Source of the DNA: Candidatus Methylomirabilota bacterium
GTDB lineage: Bacteria; Methylomirabilota; Methylomirabilia; Methylomirabilales; Methylomirabilaceae
Length of the DNA: 64,000 nt
Assembly: GCA_003104975.1 (NCBI GenBank)
Contig: PQAM01000006.1
Coordinates: 62,001 to 126,000 of the forward strand
Direction: 5' to 3'
Both the position numbers and the translations under genes were made by a program. A model generated the notes under the pieces. It ran no database searches. It saw only the letters and a list, made by a program, of their open reading frames with translations, and was not told the DNA's origin. Below, in pieces: positions 8,314 to 15,389 of this stretch (positions within the stretch are counted from its first letter, which is position 1; each line of letters opens with the position of its first letter).

Positions 8314-8663
8314 GGTTTCATTCTTTCCTGCCAATCGGCCATCCGTCCCCGCCCAATGGTCAGGTCGCGGACCGGAATGCTCTGGCCCTTGGTGCGAATC
8401 CCATGCACCGCGACGATACGGCGACCCTTCATGAAGAACCACAGCACGCGGGTATTGAGTTTGCCCACATGCCGCAGTTCAAACAGCCCGCCGCCGAGCG
8501 GCTTGGATAGCGGCTCCCGATGGTACCGCCGGTCCCGCAGTTTTGCCAGCCCCGCGATTACCGCCGCAAAGTCCCCCGGGTCGCTGGCCTTGAGATCGTC
8601 AAGGAACTCCTGCACGGGGCGCTTCCCCGCCTGTGTCTCATAAAACTCTACGGTAAAGTCCAT
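8310..8663 (-). CDS. higB: HigB-like toxin (RelE/ParE superfamily, Gp49-like)
   Basis: 117 residues. KRPVQEFLDDL, KPLGGGLFELRH, RVLWFFMKGRRIVAVHGIRTKGQ match phage-derived Gp49-like/HigB toxins, ribosome-dependent mRNA endonucleases. It is immediately followed by the XRE antitoxin with a 4-bp overlap. The pair sits inside the type I R-M operon between hsdS and hsdR, where a toxin could punish loss of the island or respond to R-M failure (inference). Confidence 0.9.
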   Translation of the reverse strand: MDFTVEFYETQAGKRPVQEFLDDLKASDPGDFAAVIAGLAKLRDRRYHREPLSKPLGGGLFELRHVGKLNTRVLWFFMKGRRIVAVHGIRTKGQSIPVRDLTIGRGRMADWQERMKP

Positions 8664-8842
8664 GGCTGTGCAACATTATTATTGATGTATTCGCACGGCA
8701 CGTCGTGCCGCCGTCACCCGCAGCAGACCGTCAATCAGAATCCGCTCGCCGGTCGGGATGGCAATCTCGCCGAACTTTACTCATGGCAGCATGTCTTCCG
8801 GCAGGTGGAGGAGGTGACAATATCGCGTTGTGTGGACATGGA

Positions 8843-10156
8843 TCAGTCCCTGGTGAGTTGCTCCAGCTCAGGCAGGTCGAGGTCGTGGACCCGAAGCTGC
8901 GCCGTCATCAACTGATGCAGCAGGGTGCGGAAGAGGGCGGTGAGGGCTACGTATTTGCTTTGATGGAATACCATCTTCTTGTCCGCGGCGCTCAGGCACT
9001 CAACGATTTCATCTTGCTCGGCCCTGCTGGGCTGTGGAAGCTGTAGCATCTTGAGCTGAACCTCAGGAAGGTGGGCAATGGTTGAACTGGCTCCGGCGAC
9101 TCCGTAGAGGTCTTGATAACGCAGGGCAAACTCCAGCCAGTAGGCGAGGAACTCGTTGCTGGCATTCTCGGATTTTGGGCGGAGGCGGTGAAGTGCTTTC
9201 TGGTAATAGCACTCTTTCACGTCCCCGTGCCAAATGGCGGCACGTCCTGGCTCGCCGCCTTCACAGATGAGTAGATCGCCAGGAACGAGAATAAATTTCC
9301 CGCGCTCACGTTCATTGAAGCCCATCGAAAGCAGGTCGGTGGTGTCGATGGCTCCCCACTGGACATTCTTATTCCTCAGGTAAGGCTTCGGGTCGCCTCC
9401 CTTGCGAGCCTTCTGGGAGAGCATCTTCCCAAGTTGGGTATAAAATAGAGTGGCGAGTGGTCCGACCTCCCAACTCTCCGGTACAAGACCGATTTCCGTT
9501 TCTTTCTGGGGTTCGCCGCGGAGGCCGGCGGTGAAGAGTTGGTGCAGGAGCGCCTTTTTCAGTTCGGCGGTCAGCGCCAGCAGCCGCTCCTGCTGCTCCA
9601 TCGCCCGCTGCACCACCCCCAACACCCCCGCGATCTTCCGCTGCTCAAGAAGCGGAGGAACGGGCAGGGGAAGTTCACAGAGCTTGGACTGCGAAAGGTT
9701 GGGAATCGTGGTAACGTTGCCGCGTCCGAAATAGACGCTGCCAATCTCAAACGCATACCAGAGCCAATAGAGCGCGAACTGGGAATCCGCAGCACCTTTA
9801 TCCCGGAGACGGGCGCGATGGAGATGGTTTTGGTAGTAGCACCGAGGCAGTGTATCGTTCCAGATGGCAGTTCGCCCAATGTCACCGCCCTCGCACACCA
9901 GAAGGTCGCCTGGGTGCAGAGCTAGCCGCTTTTCCTCCGCCTCGGTGAAGTGCATCTCGTCGAGGTCCGACAGGTCTACTGCACCCCAAAAGACATTCTT
10001 GGTGCGAAGGAACGGTCGCTGGTTTTCGCCGATGCGATTCGTCCTGGAGACCTGCTTCCCTTGCTGCACGGCAAAGAGCGAATCGAACCGCTGGACTGGC
10101 CAGTGCGCCGGAAGTTCACCGAGTTCAGTTGAGGTGACCGAATCCATTTCAGACAT
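8843..10156 (-). CDS. hsdS: Type I restriction-modification specificity subunit S
   Basis: 437 residues with two target-recognition domains and two conserved coiled-coil spacers. Each TRD begins with a related motif: FLRTKNVFWGAVDLSDL near residue 50 and YLRNKNVQWGAIDTTDL near residue 260. The spacers contain LLEQRKIAGVLGVVQRAMEQQ and the matching SRAEQDEIVECLSAADKK. The two TRDs look like paralogues, so the target may be a near-symmetric bipartite site (inference). The ATG at 10156 overlaps the DUF1016 gene by 8 bp; longer N-terminal forms would be out of character. The protein gives sequence specificity to HsdM and HsdR. Confidence 0.93.
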   Translation of the reverse strand: MSEMDSVTSTELGELPAHWPVQRFDSLFAVQQGKQVSRTNRIGENQRPFLRTKNVFWGAVDLSDLDEMHFTEAEEKRLALHPGDLLVCEGGDIGRTAIWNDTLPRCYYQNHLHRARLRDKGAADSQFALYWLWYAFEIGSVYFGRGNVTTIPNLSQSKLCELPLPVPPLLEQRKIAGVLGVVQRAMEQQERLLALTAELKKALLHQLFTAGLRGEPQKETEIGLVPESWEVGPLATLFYTQLGKMLSQKARKGGDPKPYLRNKNVQWGAIDTTDLLSMGFNERERGKFILVPGDLLICEGGEPGRAAIWHGDVKECYYQKALHRLRPKSENASNEFLAYWLEFALRYQDLYGVAGASSTIAHLPEVQLKMLQLPQPSRAEQDEIVECLSAADKKMVFHQSKYVALTALFRTLLHQLMTAQLRVHDLDLPELEQLTRD

Positions 10157-11258
10157 GCAAAGCCACCCCATACTGCACCTGCTGTTCCCGCACCACCAGC
10201 GCCCGTTCCCGCTCCAGCTCCTGACGCAGCGCTTCCTCCGTCGGCAGATAGAGCATGTATTTCGAGGCAAAGAGTTGGCGACTCTCGTTGAGCACGGAAT
10301 ACTTCACTACCGTATGGTCTTTCTCCGTGCAGAGGATGATGCCGACAGTGGGGTTGTCGTCCGCGCTCTTCACTGTCTCTTCGAACAGGCGCACGTACAT
10401 GTCCATCTGGCCGATGTCCTGGTGGGTCAGTTCGCCGATTTTCAGATCGATCAGGACGAAGCATTTCAGGATGTAGTTGTAGAACACCAGATCGACGAAG
10501 AAGTCCTTGGTCTCGGTGCTGATGCGCTGCTGCCGGGCGACGAAGGCGAAGCCCTTGCCGAGTTCGAGCATGAAGGCCTGGAGCTTGCCGATGATGGCCT
10601 GTTCGAGTTCAGATTCGCGGAACTCATGCGAACCCGGAATGCCGAGAAACTCAAGGACGTAGGGGTCTTTGATGAAGTCCTGTGGCGTGGGGGCAAGCGC
10701 GCCGGTCTTCTGTTGCATTTCCTCGGTGACCGCCGCCTTGTCTCGGCTTATCAACAGGCGTTCGTAGTAGAGGGAGTTGATCTGCCGTTCCAGCGTGCGG
10801 GTGCTCCAACTCTGTTCGGCAGCCTCCTTCAGGTACCACGCGCGGGCGGCTTCGTTTTCGACCCGTATGAGCAATTTATAGTGGGTCCACGTCAATTCTC
10901 TCCGCAGTGCGGAGAGCATTGGAAAGCACTGGTAATACTGGCGCATATTCCACAGGCTTGGCTCCGAAAAACCCCGCCCAAACTCATTGGACAAACGGAT
11001 AGCAAGATTTTGGATCAGAAATGCCCCGTATTCCGCCCGTTCCTTGCCCTGCTGTTCCTCCTCGACAATCATCCGGCCAATATTCCAATAGGCCTCGACC
11101 ATGGTGAAGTTGACAGCCCGATATGCTTTGGCGCGGGAGGTGCGGAGGACTTCTGCGATGGACTCATAGAATTCGTGATGCAGTGCGTCCCGAATGGGTA
11201 CCCCTGATTTATTGCCAGTCGTTCGCGGGACTATGGCCGGTTTCTTCCTTTTCGTCAT
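10149..11258 (-). CDS. DUF1016 (YhcG-type) PD-(D/E)xK nuclease-domain protein
   Basis: 369 residues. The N-terminal domain contains EAYWNIGRMIVEEEQQGKERAEYG and GFSEPSLWNMRQYY. The C-terminal PD-(D/E)xK-like region has FFVDLVFYN...VLIDLKIGELTHQDIGQMDMYV. This is the DUF1016/YhcG family, nucleases repeatedly found embedded in type I R-M operons, with no settled role. It overlaps hsdM by 4 bp and hsdS by 8 bp, so it is translated in fixed stoichiometry with them. The motif ends in D-L-K rather than the usual E-x-K. Confidence 0.92.
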   Translation of the reverse strand: MTKRKKPAIVPRTTGNKSGVPIRDALHHEFYESIAEVLRTSRAKAYRAVNFTMVEAYWNIGRMIVEEEQQGKERAEYGAFLIQNLAIRLSNEFGRGFSEPSLWNMRQYYQCFPMLSALRRELTWTHYKLLIRVENEAARAWYLKEAAEQSWSTRTLERQINSLYYERLLISRDKAAVTEEMQQKTGALAPTPQDFIKDPYVLEFLGIPGSHEFRESELEQAIIGKLQAFMLELGKGFAFVARQQRISTETKDFFVDLVFYNYILKCFVLIDLKIGELTHQDIGQMDMYVRLFEETVKSADDNPTVGIILCTEKDHTVVKYSVLNESRQLFASKYMLYLPTEEALRQELERERALVVREQQVQYGVALHV

Positions 11259-12835
11259 ACGCCTATCCTTGCAAGTATCGCTTTTAAGGTACGGTCTGTC
11301 TCTTTGGCCTCATCATCCAGCGCATTCAGTTCCTCCACAATCTCCGCAATCGGTCGGTATTCGTCGGCTTCGCCCGTGTGGATGTAGCGGCTGGGCGAGA
11401 TGTTGAAATCGTTCTTGGCAATCTCCTCGCGATCGACGATGCGGGAGTATTTCTCCACTTCCTTCCATGCGGTGAAGGTGTCGGCGATGCGGTGGATGGC
11501 GTCGGCGGGGATGTAGTTCTTCGGATCGCCCTTAGCGAAATCGCGGCTGGCGTTGAGCAGGAAGAGCTTTTCCGTTCGCTCCTTCGGCTTGGCCCGGTTC
11601 AGCACGAGGATGATACCTGGGGCGGTGGTGTTGTAGAAGAGGTTTTCCGGCAGATAGATAACACCCTCGATGAGGTCCTGCTCCACGAACCAGCGGCGCA
11701 CATCTTTTTCCTTGTTGGTGTTGGCATTGCCGGAGCCGCGCGAGGCGGCGCCGGTGTCGAGCACCACGGCGGCGCGACCCTGCGGATTCAGGCTGGCGAG
11801 GATGTGTTGCACCCAGCCCCAGTCGGCCTTGCCGCCGGGGAAGCCCGCGCTCTTGGGGAAGCGGTCGAGTTCGTCGGCGTCGTAGTCCTTTTCTTTGAAC
11901 TCGGTCTGGTTCCACATCGGATTGGCCACGGCGCGATCGAACGTCTGAAGACGATTACCCTGACGGAATTTGGGATTGCGGAAGGTGTCGCCGATCTGAA
12001 TCTCGCCCTCCATGTCGTGGATGATCATGTTCATGTTGGCCATGGCCCAGGTACCCGGCTCCTGTTCCTGGCCGTAGAGCTTGAGCGGCGCATAGCGCCG
12101 ACTCTCACCCCCAGAGGGAGAGGAGAGTTGGTACGCGCGCTTTTTCGCGTCCAGCGCCAGCTCACACTTGATGAGCAGGCCGGCGGAGCCGCAGGTGGGA
12201 TCGTACACGCTCATGCCGGGCTGCGGGTCCATGATGAGCGCCATGATCTCGCCCACCTCGCCGGGGGTGTAGAACTCGCCCGCGCTTTGCCCGCCGCCCT
12301 CCGCGAACTTGCGGATGAGGTATTCATAGCTGCGCCCGATGATGTCGCCCTCAACGTCGGTCAGCCCGAGCTGCTTGGCGCTGATGGACTCGATGAGGTT
12401 GCTCAGCCGGGCGTCGTCAATGTCGCGCTGGCCGTGGGTGGTGGCGTTGAAATCAATGCGGTCGATGATGCCCTTGAGCAGCGGATTGGCGTCGGCGATG
12501 GCCCGGAGGTAGGTGGTGAGCTGCTCGCCGATCTTGTCCGAGAGCGTGCGGATGACAGACCAGACGGCGTCGTCGGGGTTCTTCGGCTCCAGCGGGAGGT
12601 AGAAGCGGACGAGTTTCTTGTCGTGCTTGACGAGCTTGAACGCCTTGGCCCGCGATCCGACTTCCTGGGCGATGCGGTTTAGTTCGTCATCGAAGACATC
12701 GCAGAGGCGTTTGGCAAAGATGAGCGGGAGGATGAACTCTTTGTATTTAGGCGCGTCCTTGGCGCCGCGGATGGAACAGGCGGCGTCCCAGATCCAGGAT
12801 TCGAGCGATTTGTCGTTGCTCTTACCGTTGGCCAT
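11255..12835 (-). CDS. hsdM: Type I N6-adenine DNA methyltransferase subunit M
   Basis: About 526 residues. An HsdM N-terminal helical domain is followed by EFYTPGEVGEIM, SAM-binding YDPTCGSAGLL near 213-223, and the catalytic motif IV as NPMWNQ near 308 (NPPY/F in most family members). The ATG at 12835 is preferred; a TTG two codons upstream is closer to the AAAGGG and cannot be excluded. It is the first gene of the R-M operon and is coupled to DUF1016 by ATGA. An unusual stretch near residues 237-251 is encoded by a palindromic repeat (see that entry). Confidence 0.95.
   Translation of the reverse strand: MANGKSNDKSLESWIWDAACSIRGAKDAPKYKEFILPLIFAKRLCDVFDDELNRIAQEVGSRAKAFKLVKHDKKLVRFYLPLEPKNPDDAVWSVIRTLSDKIGEQLTTYLRAIADANPLLKGIIDRIDFNATTHGQRDIDDARLSNLIESISAKQLGLTDVEGDIIGRSYEYLIRKFAEGGGQSAGEFYTPGEVGEIMALIMDPQPGMSVYDPTCGSAGLLIKCELALDAKKRAYQLSSPSGGESRRYAPLKLYGQEQEPGTWAMANMNMIIHDMEGEIQIGDTFRNPKFRQGNRLQTFDRAVANPMWNQTEFKEKDYDADELDRFPKSAGFPGGKADWGWVQHILASLNPQGRAAVVLDTGAASRGSGNANTNKEKDVRRWFVEQDLIEGVIYLPENLFYNTTAPGIILVLNRAKPKERTEKLFLLNASRDFAKGDPKNYIPADAIHRIADTFTAWKEVEKYSRIVDREEIAKNDFNISPSRYIHTGEADEYRPIAEIVEELNALDDEAKETDRTLKAILARIGV
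12101..12131. repeat. Palindromic repeat inserted in frame within hsdM
   Basis: The bases CTCTCACCCCCAGAGGGAG and the flanking GAGGAGAG form the dispersed CCCTCTCCCTCTGGG / GGGTGAGAG repeat style, normally intergenic. A related copy lies at 52728-52770. Here it is translated as part of hsdM (residues about YQLSSPSGGESR), just before the conserved LKLYGQE block, where HsdM relatives normally have a short linker. The reading frame stays open, so the repeat looks tolerated in a surface loop. Confidence 0.65.
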
Positions 12836-12841
12836 CGTCAA

Positions 12842-13161
12842 CTTACCCTTTGAGTGTTTGATTGCTCTTGCGGATATTACTCAGAGCATACAATCGCTTG
12901 TCTCCTTTTTTCGCAAAGGAAGCACGGAGGGATTTGAACGATCAGAAAATCCCCCTCAATCCCCCTTTTCAAAAGGGGGAGGTTAGACCATTTCATGAAT
13001 ATGGGCAATCGTATAATCTGTTTCGCTGCTTGGCAATGAAAAATAGCATGACACACATTGCACTATTATCAGCCTTTGTCGGCTACGGGGGGGCCTGAGT
13101 CAATCCTGCGTTGATCCGCCAGGCCATACACGCCCTCCGGCCCGATAGGGGATACTTACGC
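12842..13161. other. Intergenic region upstream of hsdM
   Basis: The stretch between hsdM and the der scrap holds no convincing gene. It contains a short hairpin (TCCTTTTTTCGCAAAGGA, about 12903-12920) and the C5T4-A4G5 palindrome described separately. It presumably holds the R-M operon promoter, but I could not single out convincing -35/-10 hexamers. Confidence 0.5.
12950..12982. repeat. Perfect palindrome of the CCCCCTTTT/AAAAGGGGG family
   Basis: A 9-bp perfect inverted repeat, CCCCCTTTT-C-AAAAGGGGG, lies at 12961-12979, preceded by another CCCCCTC block. This is a widespread dispersed intergenic repeat style in bacteria. No T-run follows on either strand, so an intrinsic terminator role is doubtful. 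It lies upstream of hsdM. Confidence 0.65.
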
Positions 13162-13275
13162 CTATTCAGACTTGCCTTTCAGGACCAGACGGATGGGTGT
13201 GCCGACGAAGCCGTAGGCGGCGCGGAGTTGGTTGACCAGATAGCGCCGGTAGGGGGAACCCGGACAGCGCGCGTA
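13162..13275 (-). pseudogene. der 3'-end scrap
   Basis: On the minus strand this reads YRRYLVNQLRAAYGFVGTP then IRLVLKGKSE and stop (stop at 13162-13164). It is clearly the C-terminal KH-like end of a Der GTPase. The intact der in this window has the same block, ending VLKPKESRAGS. Differences are mainly at third codon positions, and the homology dissolves with an indel near 13255-13275. It is therefore a diverged copy carrying its own natural stop, lying on the right edge of the R-M block. Confidence 0.85.
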
Positions 13276-13355
13276 TGGGGTCATACGAGGCGGCCCGACG
13301 TATTGCGAGGCAGGACTATGAATACCACAGCATCGTTGGTCTTAGTCAGGATCGA

Positions 13356-13625
13356 TCATGTAGGCAACATTTCTACGCTTGCTGTCGCGGCAACCGGTTG
13401 ACTTTCCAGGTAGAGCGTGTCGTAGCTCAGATCTAACCCACCGGGCCATTCTACCGATCCAGCAACCACCCGTGCCGCTTGAAATACAGCGCGATTTTGC
13501 AAACGGACGAAGATACCGCGATGCAAATACGGCTTCGCATCGAACATCCGGAGCTCGCCGTTTTCAAACAATATCTCCAGCCGGTAATCGTCCAGCGGAC
13601 GGATGTGCTTAATATAGGGACTCAT
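13356..13625 (-). CDS. DUF2442 protein
   Basis: 89 residues: IKHIRPLDDYRLEILFENGELRMFD, then a PYL block and GLDLSYDTLYLES. This is the DUF2442 family, small beta-rich proteins usually paired with DUF4160. AGGAGG lies 7 bp before the ATG at 13625, which is 9 bp after the DUF4160 stop. The pair behaves like a mobile two-gene module and has been suspected to be toxin-antitoxin-like, without proof. It lies between the der scrap and intact der. Confidence 0.85.
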   Translation of the reverse strand: MSPYIKHIRPLDDYRLEILFENGELRMFDAKPYLHRGIFVRLQNRAVFQAARVVAGSVEWPGGLDLSYDTLYLESQPVAATASVEMLPT

Positions 13626-13634
13626 GGACGCCTC

Positions 13635-13904
13635 CTATTTCAATGGTTCAATCTTGAACACCTCTTCACCGATCACGGCCAATTGCCAGTCAGCCAGCAG
13701 TTCCTCGCGGTGGATCTCGATCCATGCTTGCACCAGTCGAGCCTTTCCAGCCGGCAGCGTTCCAGCCAACACCTCACCATCGTCAATGCTGAATACAGCC
13801 AGATTTCCGGCGTACTCGGCGTGCAAATGGGGTACGTGATGTTGTTTGTTATCAAAGAAATACATGCGAATGACGATGCCGTAGAACATGGCCAGAATTG
13901 GCAC
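13635..13904 (-). CDS. DUF4160 protein
   Basis: 89 residues: MPILAMFYGIVIRMYFFDN, HVPHLHAEYAGNLAVFSIDDG and the late WIEIHREELLADW are diagnostic of DUF4160. The family start MPxxxxFYGIVI fixes the initiation codon as GTG at 13904, supported by AAGGGAG 8 bp upstream. It is the first gene of the two-gene module with DUF2442. The conserved histidines (HHVPHLH) suggest metal or nucleic-acid chemistry, but no activity is established. Confidence 0.85.
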   Translation of the reverse strand: MPILAMFYGIVIRMYFFDNKQHHVPHLHAEYAGNLAVFSIDDGEVLAGTLPAGKARLVQAWIEIHREELLADWQLAVIGEEVFKIEPLK

Positions 13905-14057
13905 GGCATTTCTCCCTTACATGATCACAAGCCGTTGTCGTCCATCTACTGATGGGTACAACGCTTTCAGATGTGAGTAGGCTGGTTGCCCTGTAACGCC
14001 TTAGGCGCTCCACGGAATATCGAGATTGTCCCGCCGTTCCTGGACACTGTCAAGTCT

Positions 14058-15386
14058 TCAGGAACCGGCCCTACTTTCTTTGGGCTTCAGGACCAGGCGG
14101 ATGGGGGCGCCGACAAAGCCGTAGGCGGCGCGAAGTTGGTTGACCAGATACCGCCGGTAGGGGACGCGGACGGCGCGCGGGTCGCTGACGAACAGCAGGA
14201 AGGTTGGGGGCGGCTTGGCGGCCTGCGTGGCGTAGTGAAACCGGACCGGCCGTTTGCCGTGAGCAGGCGGGGGGTACTTGGCAACCGCCTCGCCGATCAG
14301 TTCGTTGAGTTGGGGGGTCGGCACCCGATGGATGCGCGCCTGCGCGACGCTGTTCAGTAAGGGGAACAGTGTGGGTACGTGAAGGCCGGTTAATGCCGAC
14401 ACGCAGGCGATCGGCGCAAAGTCCAGATGGCGCAACTGTTCGCGGACCTCCAGGGTAAACTGTTGCCGGGCATCGGCGCCAGACGGCATCAGGTCCCACT
14501 TGTTTGCCACCAGGATTGCGCCGCAGCCGGTGTCCTGCACATAATCGGCGATCTTGGCATCCTGGTCGGTAATTCCGTCTTTCGCGTCCACCACGATCAG
14601 GGCGACATCGCTCCGCTCAATGGCCTTGAGCGCCCGCACCACGCTGAACCGCTCCAACGGCTGTTGAACCTTGCTGCGAGCTCGGAGTCCCGCCGTGTCG
14701 ATAAGAATATATGGCGTGTCGTTGTACGTGAACGGGGTGTCGATCGCATCTCTTGTGGTGCCGGGCTGCTCGCTCACGATGACGCGCTCCTGCCCCAGCA
14801 GCCGATTGACCAGCGAGGACTTGCCGACATTGGGGCGCCCGACCACCGCCACACGGATGGCCTTCTGCTCAGGCGCCACCTCTGCGGACGGCAGCGCCTC
14901 GACGATCACGTCGCAGAGTTCCGCGACACCCAGGCCGTGCTCGGCAGAGACCGGACAGAGCTGCTCGAATCCGACCCGAAAGAATTCGGCGGCCAACGCC
15001 TCGTGCGACGGCCGATCGACCTTATTCGGCGCCACGATGATGCGGGCCTGCACATCGTGTCGAAGCAGTCGGGCGATCTCTTCATCAAGCGGCGTCAGTC
15101 CCTCCCGGGCGTCGACCACAAAGATGACCAGGGCGGACGCCTGGACCGCCTGCCGGACCTGAGCCAGCACATGGGCCGCCAGGCCGCTTTCCGCGCCCGG
15201 TTCCAACCCCCCGGTATCACTGAGGGTGAATGTGCGGCCCCTCCATGCGACGGTCGCGTAGAGCCGGTCCCTGGTTACACCCGGTTGATCGTGCACGATC
15301 GCTTTTCGCTCGCCGACCAGTCGGTTGAAGAGGGTCGATTTCCCGACATTGGGCCGACCCACAATTGTTACGATAGGCAGAGACAT
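14058..15386 (-). CDS. der: Ribosome-assembly GTPase Der (EngA)
   Basis: 442 residues with the hallmark two tandem GTPase domains: GRPNVGKSTLFNRL at about 10-23 with DTGG and NKVD, and GRPNVGKSSLVNRL near 183 with DTAG and NKWD. A C-terminal KH-like domain ends YRRYLVNQLRAAYGFVG and IRLVLKPK. It is essential for 50S subunit maturation. It starts 3 bp after the upstream acyl-CoA synthetase gene. A diverged scrap of its 3' end lies at 13162-13275. Confidence 0.97.
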   Translation of the reverse strand: MSLPIVTIVGRPNVGKSTLFNRLVGERKAIVHDQPGVTRDRLYATVAWRGRTFTLSDTGGLEPGAESGLAAHVLAQVRQAVQASALVIFVVDAREGLTPLDEEIARLLRHDVQARIIVAPNKVDRPSHEALAAEFFRVGFEQLCPVSAEHGLGVAELCDVIVEALPSAEVAPEQKAIRVAVVGRPNVGKSSLVNRLLGQERVIVSEQPGTTRDAIDTPFTYNDTPYILIDTAGLRARSKVQQPLERFSVVRALKAIERSDVALIVVDAKDGITDQDAKIADYVQDTGCGAILVANKWDLMPSGADARQQFTLEVREQLRHLDFAPIACVSALTGLHVPTLFPLLNSVAQARIHRVPTPQLNELIGEAVAKYPPPAHGKRPVRFHYATQAAKPPPTFLLFVSDPRAVRVPYRRYLVNQLRAAYGFVGAPIRLVLKPKESRAGS

Positions 15387-15389
15387 TGA

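Noticed and set aside
13905-14057. Possible promoter or small ORF between DUF4160 and der
   Set aside because: No convincing hexamers or coding signal seen.
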